Positions 21,301 through 36,300 of a DNA stretch of 64,000 nucleotides are shown piece after piece. Every line of letters begins with the position of its first letter. Positions within the stretch are counted from its first letter, which is position 1. The notes beneath the pieces are model-generated. The model ran no database searches and had not been told where the DNA came from. It was given only the letters and a program-made list of their open reading frames with translations. The position numbers and the translations under genes are program-made. Source of the DNA: Forficula auricularia (lineage: Eukaryota; Arthropoda; Insecta; Dermaptera; Forficulidae); NCBI GenBank assembly GCA_024734495.1, contig JALMQS010000089.1:7328420-7392419 (forward strand). The letters are read 5' to 3'.

Positions 21301-24300
21301 GTGGATCTGCAGAAGAATGCTCCGAATCTCCTGGGTGGAGAAAGTTACCAACAAGGATGTCTTGAAGAGATCAAACACCCAGCGGGAACTCCTCAACAGA
21401 GGAATCACATGTCCAAAGTATTCCAACTTCCTCTTCTTTATTATTTGTAGAAGTTCTCTCTCCTTATGTAGTTTATGGCGTACATTTTGGTTGGTTTCAT
21501 GCGCTGTCCATGATTTCTTGAGCATTCGGCTATAACACCACATTTCAAACGCTTCAAGACGATTCATCAGGCTGACCTTAAGCGTCCTAGTTTCGCAACC
21601 ATACAGGAGGACAGACCAGACATAACCGCTCAGAACCTAGAGGCGAATTTCCTTCTTCAAATCTCTGGGACACAGAATTTTACTTATTTTTTTAAATGCA
21701 GATCTTTCGACATATATTAAATGCAGATCTTGGGAAATATATCTTCTGACATATATTTATGCAAAGCTTATAAAATAAAAAAGACGCTTCCGCGAGTTGT
21801 TTTTACAATCTTTTGATTTCATCAATTTTTCATAAATTAAAAATTATAAAACTCTCAAATGTTCGAATTAATTATATAATAAGCGGTCTTATACTGAAAA
21901 CTATTTTCAGTCGAAATCTAAATTTTATATATCAATTTTTCTATATCTGGAGTAAAATATTTTAAAGCTTTGCATATATATAATTCCTTCTTTAGGGTTG
22001 GCTTTCGGTAGCGAATCTTGAGGGGGTGAACCCTTCTGACATATAATATAAACATAGATATATCTACAAAAATCTGAGATTTAAAATGACCTCTTTTCGT
22101 ATTTATTTAAATTTAAGCCGCCTCCGTAAGTTGTTTTTACAATGTTTTAAAAAAATTGCATCTATTTTTCATAAAATAAAAAATTATTAAACACTCATAT
22201 GTTCGAATTAATAATAAAAATAATTCAAGATATGCAGATTTTGCTATCTGAATTATTTAAATAAAGCATTTGTTTTAAGGTAGTTGTTTCGTGACAATAT
22301 TAGCAAAAAGTTAATGTAGAGTATATAGAACAGACAATAAGGATTCATAATTCATAAGCCCAAAACTTTTTGCTGTTTATGTACCGATTCTAGCCAATCC
22401 TGTGCTCGTTTGACAAATCTGGCACCATTGTAAGAGATTGAATATTTTTATATTAAAATGACAGATAAAATACATTTTAAAAGTTAAAAAATTTCTATAA
22501 AAATCGTTTTGTTATTTTTTAACAAATGTAATCAACGCCTACGTTACACCTTGTGAAAATTATAATTTTGAAAAAATCTAGCCCATGAGCGCTTTATACA
22601 TCTTTCGCTGGTTAAATAAATGCGCTGTTGCCAAATTGTTTTTAGTGTAAAATTTTTTTATACATTTTTCATTATTTATTCATAATTATCTCAGAAACTA
22701 TGTTGTAACTATGAATCAAAATTGTCTTAAAATATGTATTGATTATTGTTTAATGTTGGTTTAGTTTTTTATAAAAATGGTAAGAAGGGTTTTTTAATTA
22801 TAATTAAATATGTATGTAAATATTCCGATATCCCGTATAGTGCAATGTTAAAGAGCCTGAAAAACTCTATTTTTGAAATTTAATATCTCCGAAACTATAT
22901 TGTTCATAAATTTCGTTTTGCCACCAATCGATGCAGAAGCATTTAAATAATAATCTGTCTAAATTTCAAAAAAATCCTAAGAAAACCCATTTGGCGAAAC
23001 AACTACCTTAATGTGGTATATTTCTTAAAAATAATAATTAAAAATTCTAGTTTAAAACAGTAAAGAGTTTAAAAAGATAGTTAAAAAAAATGAATGATGT
23101 ATTTGTTCTTATGTAGATAGATATGTGTAATTTGTAGCATGCGATTCTACCAGCACGATGTGGAGGTGTTGGTGGCGGCAAGGGTTCTCTACGGAGAGCC
23201 CTTAATTTGCGAATGTAAAGTTTCTTTGTAGTGGGTAAGATGGGCCCCGGAGTGTATCCCTTGGTATTGAGATGCTGTCGGAGGGAGTCAGTGGCATAAT
23301 CAGATGTCTGAACATCCGATTCATCTTAAACCAGTAAACAAAAAATAAAAATAAAAACATGAATCAAAATATCAAATATTAAGAAGATATGAACAAGAAA
23401 ACATTGGAATTAAATTTAAAAGTAAATATTTATGAAAAATACAAAATTTAAAAAAATGATAAAGAGGAATCACTGCTAAATGCAAATAAATGCAAATAAA
23501 CATACACATATACATATATATTGAATAAAAATATGTTATATATAATTTATTTGTTAGGGACTATAGTTTCGAAGGTTTTACCTTCATTATCAGATTTATT
23601 AATTAAAAAAATTGTATTGTTATTTCTCATAGGTTCCAATAACCGATTGGATGTAGATAAATTCGTTTTTTTTGTTATAGCAAGCTGGTCACTCAACCAA
23701 CTGTGAAGTTTTGATTTTCATCATCAGTCTAAAATATTTTATGTTTTACCTCAGTGGCGTACCTAGGGGTGCGGTGCGCGGTCCGCAGCGGGCGGCATTT
23801 TTTATATTTAGTTATAGTTTTTCGTTATAGTTGTAAAAAACAACTTGTTCACTTCATAAGTTTACTATTCGATTTCGATTAAATATGGCATCCAATGGTA
23901 AAAAAGTTCCCCACCTATAGTTTGTCTCAATTACAATTATTTATTTATGTTTATTAATTTATAAAAATCACCATTTGATTGACTTAGAAAGGGGACAAAT
24001 TGGAGACCGCCCTGGGAGGCAAAAGTATTAGGTACGCCACTGAATTACCCGAGTGAATATAGATAATTTCGTTTTCTTGTAATAGCAAACTGGTCATTCA
24101 GTTTGTTGAGTGGCCAAAAAGAATTTATCTACATTCACTCGGGTATTTGAACCCATGAGAAATAACAGATAAATTATTTCTAATTAAAAATACTGATGAT
24201 GAAAGTCATACCTTAGAAATTATTGTCTCTAACAATTAAATTAAATATATTTGTATTCGTTATATATACTATAAGTATATGTTAATTAAGTTTTGAGAAC

Positions 24301-27300
24301 TTAGATGGCGATCATCATGCCAATATGCCAGTGTATCCAGAAATTTATACTTTAATGATGGAATTTTTTTGAGGTCTTTTGGATATGGTTGTTTACCTGG
24401 TGGATGGTAATATAGGATTTTTAGCATGAAATTTTTTTTCAAACTTTAATGTATAATGATGTATTTGTTGTACAACCGTGCAGTTGTTTCTGGCTCATAT
24501 GATAGGCCTTCCTCAGCAACCTGCGTACAAGAACTGAGTTAATTCTACACCTTGAGACAATTTATAGTGATTTTGATCTTTTTTTGGTATAATAAAATTT
24601 CAACATTTTTGTATTACATTTTTCAAAATAAATATCTTCCCTTATACAAACAATTATTGCACAATTCTCGGTTACTAAAAGAATGAATATATAGAGGAGA
24701 AAGCTCCCATCTTACCTTATCAAATTAAGCTCTCTTATACATTATAGGCATTGTATTGTAATGCCCTGGTTTATAGCAGATGTATTTTTTCTATTATTTA
24801 AAGAATTAAATAAACTAATCCTTGTGAAAGGCTCCAAAATGAACTTTTCATGTATATATACTATATATATTTGTCTAGATTAATTTGTAACAACGCTTAG
24901 AGAAATTTCTCTAAAAAAATTACCCCCTTGCCTAGAATCGAACCGACGAACTCTTGAACTAAGGGCATGAGCTCTAGCCATTAGACCAATGTAACATTAA
25001 TATTTATAACTTGATTTCTGTTACTAAAACTATATATTTTTGATTTAGACTTTGTGTCGAGATAATATTGTATTCATTTGAACTCGAATGAAAATGAAAA
25101 ATCACCAATAGATTTTAAAATAGTTTTTAAGGGAATTTGGTGTTGGTACTTGGTGAAACATTTTTTAAAAATTATTGGATAAAATCATACTTGGTAGGTT
25201 TCACATTAAAAATTAATGTGAAACCTACCAAGTATTTTTATCCAATAATTTTAATAGATTTTAAATTAAGAAACATTAAATATATATTAATTAACGAGGC
25301 AAATGCAAATTTGAAATATAATTTTAATTTGGACTCGAATTTTGAAATGAAAGACTCCAATTCATTTTAAATTAAGAAACATTAAATATATTGATAATTG
25401 TCCCCCCCCCCCCCTCAGGCCACTCAAAAATTAAAGAGGCGAAACTTTTAAGAGACGATGTATTTTCGGTAGTTTACGGGTATACATTTGGAGTGTGGTT
25501 TTTTAAGAGGAATAAGATTTTTGACCGAGACGCTGCCCGCCAGGGCACCAGCCCGGAGGGCCGGAGCTTGAGGGCGTGCCGAAGGCACGCACGAAAAGCT
25601 CGTATATATATATAATAAAATTCATTTTGAGCCTTTCACAAGGATTAGTTTATTTAATTCTTTAAATAATAGAAAAAATACATCTGCTATAAACCAGGGC
25701 ATTACAATACAATGCCTATAATGTATAAGAGAGCTTAATTTGATAAGGTAAGATGGGAGCTTTCTCCTCTATATATTCATTCTTTTAGTAACCGAGAAAT
25801 GTGCAATAATTGTTTGTATAAGGGAAGATATTTATTTTGAAAAATGTAATACAAAAATGTTGAAATTTTATTATACCAAAAAAAGATCAAAATCACTATA
25901 AATTGTCTCAAGGTGTAGAATTAACTCAGTTCTTGTACGCAGGTTGCTGAGGAAGGCCTATCATATGAGCCAGAAACAACTGCACGGTTGTACAACAAAT
26001 ACATCATTATACATTAAAGTTTGAAAAAAATTTTCATCCTAAAAATCCTATATTACCATCTACCAGGTAAACAACCATATCGAAAAGACCTCAAAAAAAT
26101 TCCATCATTAAAGTATAAGTATATGTTTCTTTGCATTTAGCAGATGACAACCACAGTGATTTCTCTTTATGAATCAACAACTCGGCTAATCTAGACAAAA
26201 CAAAATCTTTTCAATTAAAAAATAATCTTATCATTTAGACTTTTATAATAAAATCACTCTAAAATTGAAAAATTTTCTAGCTGAGAGTAAAGGATTGTTG
26301 GTTTTTAAGAGGAATTCAATGAGGATGTACTTCCTCTAAATCTAATAATAAAACTTGAGCAAGATGCGAGGTAGGTTTCACAAAGAAACAAGTTTTATTA
26401 TTATATTAAAATGTTTCACCTAGAACCAACACCTAACTCCTTAAAAGTTATTCCTCTAAATCAGTGGTTCCCAACCTTTTGTAGCCCATCTCATCTTTCT
26501 GGAGGTTGACTAACACCTATCGCCCCCTTTTCATTTTCATTGTATGCCTAATTTTAATTTAAAGTAAAGTGTAAATAATAAAGCAGTTTTATTATTTTAA
26601 ACAATTTTATTACCGTATATAAAAACAACCAAAGCAGTTTTATCCGGTCACTCTTAAATAAAATAGAAAAAAAATTAAAATGTACATTTTTTACAGATTT
26701 TCCCCACAGTTGTGGATAAGTGTCCATAAGCTTCACCCAGGCTAACTCGTAACCGCTCTGCTTGAAAATGATTTTCGCCTCAAAGTCATACTTCAGATCT
26801 AGAAACTCCGTCTCCAAAGAGTTATCAAGCTTATTCACAGCTTCAAACGAGAATGGATCTAGAATCCAATCCGGAATTTGTAACTTGGTCAAATCTTCAA
26901 ATCTTGATTCCATGTCAGTTTTTAACTGGTCAAGGTGATCAGTAAAAATTAGGATTTTGTCTTCTGGGAGTTCAGGAGTCTCGTTATCTGACACTGAACA
27001 CTTTTTAAGAGTCGGAAACTGAGTCAGCTCTTTACGGCCAATATTTACCTTGTGAATATCAAACTTGGCGATGAATGATGAAATAATTCCTTTGGCCTTG
27101 ATAAGGTTCATCTTGTGCAGTACTATTTTAATTTTAATTTTAATTTTCCCCCCTTTGAATACTCATCGCCCCCAAATCACCCCCACTTGGGGGCGATCGC
27201 CCCCAGGTTGGGAACCACTGCTCTAAATCATGTCAATAAATATACACCTATTATAATCATTATAGCGGTTTTTCGACCGATAATAGGTATTATACCTATA

Positions 27301-30300
27301 TAACTTTTGAAATGATTAATAAATCTTTGCAATCAATAAATTTTTAACGAACTCCTCTTATATATTCAAATCTTAAAAAAAATTAATTAAAAAAAACATT
27401 ATATTACCAGACGTGTAAGGTCGAAGAAGACTTTCAAACATATCGGGTTCACTTTCTTCTTTATTTCTAAAAAAAAAAAAAAAAAAACACTATGTTACTG
27501 ATATATAATAATAATACTTAAAAAACAGTGAAGCTTCGATGCATCGTCCACGTAACTCTAGTTTAAACCGGAAAGATTTTCTGTTTTGATAAGTTCTAAA
27601 GTTACCTTTATAATGGCCAGCTTCTGCTTTTACTGGCAATGTCATATATTCTTAGGGGGCGAGCAATTGCGTTTTTAGAGAAAATAAAGGGTAGCATCTT
27701 CCAGAATCTCCATTTAGCCCTTCACCATCCAAGTGAATAACGGGTGATAAAGATTAGGAAGGCGGTATATGTCAAAAGTAAATGGTTTCCGAAATTAGGG
27801 CTGAAGAGTCTGAGAAGGGAAAATGTACAGACTCTATAGATGTTTAAGTTTTATAGAAATATTGAATTTTAAGAAAACCACTAAATTATATCTTCCATTG
27901 AATCCGAGCTATTATGGATGATTTTTATTACATCTTCAAAAAACGAAACCTTCATCCATTTCTCTATAAACTATATGTTTTAGCTATATAATTAAATTTA
28001 GAATCAGTTGACCTCGGAATTTTTTAACGATGAAGATCAAATCTTTAAATAAAATTTGTATGCATGTTATATATCGTCGTGCCCAAATAAAAACCTCGTG
28101 ACTCCATTTTTTTAAATATATAAAAAACCTCGTATCTGAATGATAATATGACATGATATATCAATCTTCCTTATTAATATATTATGAAAATATTCAAATC
28201 AAAGGTAATTATTCAGTTTTATCCTTCTCCTTCGCAAAATGGACTTACAGGGTTTTCACTTGGACGCGACGATATGTCAGATTGGTTTCGTCTCTTAAGT
28301 AGTCATTAGCCCAGACTGCTTTTTGTCACTTGGGTTCAATTCCCAAAGGGGGTGAAGAGTCAGACATGTAATAAAAATCATTCATAATAGTTCAGATTCA
28401 GTAGAAGAAAATCCGGTGATTTTTTCTAAGAAAAAAAGGGAGTTTAAGGGCTTATTGTAATAACATGACAAGCCACTTCATTTTTGATAAGACATTTATT
28501 TTTGTAAATATATACTTCAATCTTTGCCTTTTATCCAACCATAGCTGATATGAATCGAAAAAAAGCACACATCATAAATAATTGCTACCCAAATTCTGTA
28601 GTAGTTAATTTTATAGATTTTTTTGAAACTCAAAAGCCTCTTTATCTTGGTTTTCATTTTTGTGGCTTATCATGTTATTGGAATAAACCCTTGAATTATT
28701 GTTAGAAGAATGTTATTCTATTATTTTAATTTTATTTAAAATAATGAATAATTTATTAACCATGACTGCCCTTTATTACCACGCAAGATTTCCTAGTGAT
28801 GGAATTAGGAAGGCTGTAAAATGTCAACATGATCAGAAGAATAAACCGGGTCAAAATTGCTTATCTTCGAAAACCGGTGCTTTTAACATGACAAAGCCAT
28901 TGGCCTCTTCATATAAATAATACTATTGCAACCAATATTTTACCAAATCCACCTTTTTCCTTCACAAACGATAAATCGAGGTTTCACTGTAAATTCCATC
29001 TTTAATTATCTGGTTATGAATACTTACGATATTTCTTTCGGTAATTTGATAAAGTGTTTTTCAAGGAGAACAATCCCTTTCTCTTCGTCAGTATATTTAT
29101 ATTCTTCAGTAGCCGAAAAGGAGTAATAATCAAGTGATTCAGATTCAGTTGAACTTACGTTATTAAATCGTTTTACCTTGTTATCATCCTTAATATTAGG
29201 TATTTCACAGGATTCACTGGCTATCCATTCTTCTAGAAAGGCTTGGTCGTGTTCATTAATGGATAACTCGTCGTTTTGCAAAAGGTTATCTCTGCTTCCA
29301 GTTTCAAATATTTCTTCCACAGCCGGAGACGGAGGTGGAGCCGGAAAAGAAGTAGGTGAGGATTTAGGCGTAAATGGGATTTTTTCTGGTTCGATCGGAG
29401 GAGGAAGAAGATTCATTTCCGATTGAGAGTCGTCAATATAATTAGCATTTCTTACTTTAGTTTGCGTAGATTTCGGTAAAAGGCCTACTAAAGTGTCAGA
29501 AAGGCCTTTTATTTTATTTGTAATTCGCTTTTTTGGAACACCATTTAATTCTACGCCTGTTGATTCTCTAGATCGATCTAGTAATTTACTCTTTAGTTCG
29601 GATAGAAAACTTGTCGAAATATCTCCTGATGCCAGAATTGGTTGTTTTGGTTCGTTGTTGCTATTATTTGTCATATTATGGTTTTCCGAAGGCATTGTAT
29701 TTATCATACTATGATTTTCTGGGTCTTTAATTGATGCTTTATTGTCGGATGTTTCTCGTGTCGTGTTCATTGTGTTCAGAATAAGAACACTCGTTTGAAT
29801 GGATCGGTTAACTTTGATTAACGGAGTTAAGGGTGGAAGGTTTAAATAAGTTTCTAATTTTTCTGGAAAAAAATAAAAAAAATCAATTTTCATCATTATA
29901 GAGTAGAGGTTCTTAAATTTTAAATTAATTTTCTTAATTGATGAAATTAGAAGTTTTTAGTGGTATCACAACATTTAGTATAAAATATTACATGTCATAA
30001 AGGTTGTATTCACCTTATTGATGGTTGAATTCAAATGCCAAAAAGTAATCCCAATCAGGGCCTATTTTTGGAAGTGAGCGTCTCTCTGGATTTTTGGTGT
30101 CCTTTTAAACCTTGCTGGCACTTTCGCCCTTCACTTGTGGTTAGCTTTTGAATCCTGTTATTGCTATTTATTTCTTAAGCTACCCATACACACTTCAACT
30201 TGTTGTCCAAAATGGCTCCCTCAAAAATTATAAAGTGTGTTTTGATATTCATCAACCTGATTGTTAACTCGATTTTTATCTCTCAACTGGGCATACACTG

Positions 30301-33300
30301 TTCAACTTGAACCTCAACTCAACTAAGTTGGACAACAAGTTGAAGTATGTATCCCCCCATACTTTATTGTTTTTTAAATGACCAATACTGTATTTTTTTA
30401 AAAATGTTTTAAGAAGGGGGCTCTCAAAATTTAGTTAACTTTAATGCAAACAAGACTCAATGTTGTCTAATTTCTAGACGCGAAAATAAAAATTTCCCTG
30501 ATATTCACTTCGATTCGAATACCCTGAAAATGTGTGACAGCCTATCCATGTTGGGAGTCTCTGTCGCATCTGACCTGTCTTGGAATGAACACATCTCCTC
30601 TCTGGCGAAATCTGCAGCAAGGAAGATTGGCTACTTATTCAGGTCCAAGAGATTCTACAAGCCCCCACATCTTCTCACCATCTACAAGGCCCAAATCCGC
30701 CCCTGTCTCGAATACGGCTCTCATCTATGGAGAGGAGCCTCTAAATATTCTCTTGCTACCCTGGATGCAATTCAGAAACGAGCCGTCAGGCTAATTGACG
30801 ATTCTACCCTCACCGACTCTCTCGACTCGCTAGCTCATCGAAGAAATGATGTCTCTGCCCTTTCCCTTTTCTATAGATACTATCACGGCAGGTGCTCTGA
30901 TGAGATAAAATCAATAATTCCCCCCAAAGCATGCTTTGCACGTAGCACGCGTTTTACCGACTCCCAACACTCTTTCGCGGTCAAATTAGAAAAGTGCCGG
31001 ACCCCTTCATTCGCCAATACGTATATCCCCATGACTTCAAGGAACTGGAACTCTCTCCCAGCCTCCATCTTTTTCAGCACTTATAATCTTCAAACCTTCA
31101 GAACCCGAGTGCATAGACACCTATGGTAATGCAAGGGTCTTTCGAGATCCATAGGGGCTGAATCTTTACTGCTGCACCCCTTCTTGCATTCGATTGCATT
31201 AAAAAAAAGAAAATATTGTTTTTATCCTAATTTTTTAGATATACAATCTAAAAAAATATATAATTGTCTATAATTGTCTTTATAAAAATATTTAATATAT
31301 TAAGTGTTGCTTTCTAAATTTTAAAGGTAGCAACTTTTTTCTTTTTTTACAAAAATTTACCATTGAAAAAGGGAGAAATTCTCCCGAAATGTTTGGTTTT
31401 CGAATAAATGTGTTTTTTGATTGTTTTTTTTTTTAATATTTGTTATACAATCAATAATTAATTTTTTCTTTGAGATACACAATGTATTTATTTTTCTTCT
31501 TTTGTATTGAATATTTTTACTGCTCATATGAGGCAAACTGCCTTAGAGCATTGTAAAAATTTAAATAAATAAATAAATATGGATATCCTTCCAGGCGAAA
31601 CCAATCTGGCATATAAAACGTGAAAAATTTCTCTAAAAGATTTAATCTTCATCGTTAAAGATTTCGCGGTTAAGGGATTAAATAAGTTTGATTGGTTTTC
31701 CCTAGAAGAACAACCGATTGTCCGAAATGCTTTTTGGCAGTTGGGTTAACTTCAAGAGATTTCAATACAGCTTTTATGACATGAAATAAAAATTATTCAT
31801 AACAACTAGGATTCTGTAGAAGTACTGTCTACAGATAAATTGACCTAACTAGAATCCTTCAAGTCATTGATCGGTTTCTAAACAATTTATCAAATATGGG
31901 GATCTCTCAGACTATCATTTTAAAGAGAAAAAAATTATGCTGAATTCTACTAATATTTTTACCTACCTTACACTCAATTATAAATAAATATTTTTTATCT
32001 TCGACTCCACAAAAAATCCAACCTTTTCTAAAATAATTGAAAATGATTAAAACTGAAGGGCGGTTTTTGATTTCAGGGAAAAATGAATCCATACTACGTG
32101 TTAATTTAAAGTTTGTATTTGATTTAGTATATAAGCTATAGTGCTCTGACAGACGGACGTACAAACATTCAGGCAGACATTGTAGAGACAATAATATGGT
32201 CTCGTCTTTTTAAATGGAACCCTATAAACCTACCAGATTATCAAATAGACTACCAAAAAAAATCCATTTCAAAAAATAATATCCTTCATTTAAATTAATT
32301 TATTTTTTTCAAACATAGTAGCTAGAAAACGGCTTTTGAATATTCATGACCAGAAATGATTTCACTGCTAAAAAATAATATATTTACCATATTTATATTT
32401 AATATCTGCTTCATCTTCATTTTTATTTTGATTATATAAACGAAATTTTTGCAAAAGATCCATCACTTTCCATTGTTTTTCTTCAAAAGCATATTGAAAG
32501 GCATTTTTTTGGAGATCATCTTGCTGCCAAGGATTTCCTCCATTCGTTAATAACAAATGCAGTATCCTTGTTTTGCCCCATGCAGAGGCAATATGTACTG
32601 GAGTTAATCCATCCAAAGACCTGAAACATACATATATATTTTAAGCTTTAAAACAAATCTATATTTTATTAAAAATGATTTTTTTGCCAAAAGTATCAGA
32701 TTGTTTAATTTATAAGGAATAAATCAAATGATTCTCCTGCTTGATATCATATAAATAAATACAAATCTTTTATAAAAAAACCCATCTTAAATAGTGTATT
32801 TAAAACCCAAACGTTTCGGGAGAAATTCTTCCTTTATGAATGAAATTTTTAGATTTATAAAACAATCATAGTTAGATAGATAGTTATAGTTATTAATATC
32901 TATAAAAGAATCAATATAATTCTTAAGATATTCTATATACTAGGCAGATCAAAAAGTCTGGAATAAGTGAAACAAGAAAACATTTTTTTGGCCAAATTCG
33001 GTTTTATTTTTTAACATACATTCCTTTTAAGTCAATACAGTGAATCCAACGTTTTTCTATCTTTTTTATCCTGTCCGAAAAGTAATCTTTCGGAAGCTCT
33101 CCAAAATAGGCCTCTGTTTCAGCTATGACTTCCCCATTTGAGTGAAATCGCTTACCGGTGAGCCATCTCTTCAGGTTTGGAAACAGGTAAAAGTCGCTAG
33201 GGGCCAGATCTGGCTTAGGAACCAGTTCAAATCCGATTTCGTGCAATTTTGCTTACGCAACTAACGATGAATGAGCAGCCGTATTGTCGTGATGATAGAG

Positions 33301-36300
33301 GATTTTTTTTCTTCTACAAATGCGGCCGTTTTTCTGTGATTTCAATTTTCAAACGATCCAATAATGATGAATAATATGCGCTAGTTTAGTTTTACCTTTT
33401 TCAAGATAGAAGATGAATATTATTCCCCCAGCATCCTAAAATTCGGAGGCCATAACCTTTCCGGTCCATTTCTGAGTTTTTGGACGCTTCGGAGCACTTT
33501 CACCCGAAGAAACCCATTGTTTTGACTCTGGGGTGTGGAAATGGATCCAGGTTTCATCCATGGTTATGAATCTGTGCAAAAACTCCTTTGAATTTTGCTT
33601 AAACATTGCCAATTCTGCTGGGAAGTCGTAACACAAATTCGTTTTTGCTCCACTGTGAGCAAATGCGGCACACATCGCGCGCAGAGCTTTTTCATACCCA
33701 AAATATCATGTATGATATTGAACACAGTGCCATATGACATCTTTGTGGTCTCAGCTAGCTCCCTCAATTTCACTTTGGGGTCGTTCAACATAATATCATG
33801 GATTTTTTGGGCGTTTTCTGGTGTCAAACCTCTTTTCGGCGTCCAGGTCGTTCAGGATTACTTGTGCTTGTTCGGGCGCAAAGAAAGTCAGAAAACCATT
33901 TTTGAATCATCTTCATCGACTGTGCAGATTCCGGATAATACTTATCAAGCTTAGATTTGGTCTCGGTTATCGTTTTATTGCGTAAATAATAGTGTTTAAT
34001 CAGAACACGAAACTCGGATTTTTTCATTTTTAAAAAAACACGGAGTTTGGTTGCTTCTCACTGCTGTAACTTGTAAATGCAAAAACATGAATTGCTTAAA
34101 TTTTGTCAGACGTCTATTGAAGAATGAAGTTAGTTATGAATGGTTCACATTAGTGCATACTAGGGCCATTTCATAGGATTATTCCAGACTTTTTGATCTG
34201 CCTAGTATATTTGATTAATTTAAGCGTATAGTTTCTAAGGCTGTGATGGCATTTTCAGGCTAAAACAAATTTATTATAAAATAAAAAGGTCGAATGTCAC
34301 GTCCGCAGTTAAAACATGCTGGATTGGGGATCATCATCATCGAGTATGAAGTTCTAAGACTGGTTTGACGCCTTCACTCATCTCTATTCCATTGTTCTTG
34401 TTTTTTAATTTTATCAAGAACTTCTTCGTCTGTAATTCTATACACCCAATTAATCTTGATCTTTCTTCTCAAGCATAAGGGGATAATCAGCTATAAATTT
34501 AAATTTTTGTGCCAGGGTAGCAGAATTTTTATATATTGAAGGAGACAATAAAAGAGTGTGTCTTCTACTGGATTTATTAATATTTTTACACGCAGTAGAA
34601 TATTTCAATCTCAATTTAAAATATAAATTTCAGCAGAAGACACACTCTTTTATTGTCTCCTTCAAGCTATAAATTTCTTGAACAGGAACAAACGGTAAGC
34701 CAACAATATTATTTGGAAATCCTGAAATGATTTCGGGAATCTGTATTAAGAAAAAGACCTGAATTAAGGTCAGACAAGTGGATTATTCATTAAAACTATG
34801 TCCTAATCCACCGGGGAAACAATTTCTAATTACTAAATAATAAGGTCTTCCTGCTTATTAACCAAGGGGTGAACCGCGACCTAAAATTGTGTACACCTAC
34901 TTCCACTTTCATTTCCAAATAGAAGATAATAGATTATCTAATGAATTCTAAAGGAATTCCAAATAATTCCAAAGACGGTGTACAACTAATTCCAATCACG
35001 GTTCACCCTCGTTATTAGCTATCTTAGCAACTATAATTTCCCACTGTTCTTAAAATAGTTCTTTAAAAATAATAATAAACCGAAATGTCTACTAGGTATA
35101 TTCTATTTTTAAATACAGGTCTGTTCATTAGGACCGAGTTCCGTTCTGAATAACAGATCATAAGTAGGATTTATATTTCTCAACACTATTTTTATTCAAT
35201 CGAGTATTATGCATAAAACAGAAATTCGATCTATGAACGTAAATTTATTGTATATAATGTGAGAGGCATCAGTTCGGAAACTTTTTAACTCTACCAATAT
35301 AGTTAAGTTATCTTTGTTTATTTACTATACTTATTAATTTATTTATTGTCGTCGTAAGTCGCATAGGTAGTAAGTTGAGGAGAAGTTGTATGTAGTTTGA
35401 CTGTATGCTTAATTTATAGAATCACTTGACCTCGAAATTTTTTAATGATAAAGATTTGATTCAGTTTTTTTCACGTACTATATATAATACTAGCTGCAGG
35501 GCGACCCTCTTGCTAGCCAGGGGGCACGCCCCCTGGATCCCCAACCCACGAACCCCACCCTCACACCCCACGAAAACCACCCAGCACACCCCCACTTGAA
35601 CCCCCCCACTCCACCCACGCCTAGCCTCCTGAACACCCCCCGGACTCCACCCCACCCCACCGCCGCACCCAGTTTTTGCATTTCTAGTCTTTTAGTGAAC
35701 CACAGATGTCAGATTTGGTTTTATTTCGGAGTGCAAGCCTTTGCCCCGGAGTGCTTTTTGGCACTTGGGTTCAATTCTCGAGGAACAAACCTTCTAAAAA
35801 AATAAAAATCATCTACAACATCTAGAATTCAGTAGTCCACAACCCCTCATGATTTTCTTTTAGAAACTCCTGAGTATTTCCTAAAATAGTTTTAGATCTG
35901 TTTACAGAAATAGGAACACCATCTAAGCCAATGAATAGAAAGAAGCACAAGAGAGCTACTTCGAAGGTGAAATATTAGCCACTAATGGACAGATGTGCGT
36001 ATGTTTTTTATTAGATCATTTTTGGGAATTAAATTCTCATACCACTACCCCAAGCAGAAAACGCACTATGATTTACTCTTCATATATTATTTGTCACACC
36101 ACCAAGTATTATTTTAGAATTATTTAATTATTGAATCCATTACTTGACATTCGGATTGGCTCCTCTTTGAAGAAATATTTTTACAACTTCTAAAGCAAAG
36201 TTATCATTTTCAGATCCAGCTATCAAATGAAAAGGACTAATTCCACGTTCTGGAATAATAATATCTGGATCAGCATCGTTTGATAAAACCACTTTAAGGT

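Larger units (their letters stand above)
20690..21830. repeat. Foldback repeat enclosing a tRNA-like segment and two reverse-transcriptase fragments
   Basis: Ends share AAAGATTGTAAAAACAAC / GTTGTTTTTACAATCTTTTG. At 20824-20925 lies a segment flanked by TGTCAGAAGG and CCTTCTGACAT, which read on the - strand contains CCCGGAAAGC and GGGCTCGACTCC, reminiscent of a tRNA-derived B-box region. The RT fragments at 21125 and 21217 face each other. Confidence 0.5.
24345..26118. mobile_element. Large foldback element, arms about 500 bp
   Basis: Arms 24345-24846 and 25619-26118 are inverted copies over nearly their full length, for example ATGATAGGCCTTCCTCAGCA / TGCTGAGGAAGGCCTATCAT, with scattered single changes. 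The 770-bp loop holds a tRNA-like segment (24930-25005), a hairpin (25150-25260) and a GC-rich block (25526-25602). No ORF of note. It lies in an ANKLE1 intron. Confidence 0.85.

Noticed and set aside
26554..27111. Host gene encoding a 185-residue protein
   Set aside because: It is enclosed by hAT ends and perfect 8-bp target duplications and matches a transposase fragment.
28699..28920. 73-codon + strand ORF before the ANKLE1 linker exon
   Set aside because: It begins inside a foldback repeat, has no family resemblance or splice partners, and is antisense to a well supported gene.
29178..29714. + strand ORFs opposite the ANKLE1 linker exon
   Set aside because: They mirror the low-complexity - strand coding sequence, which alone fits the splice phases.
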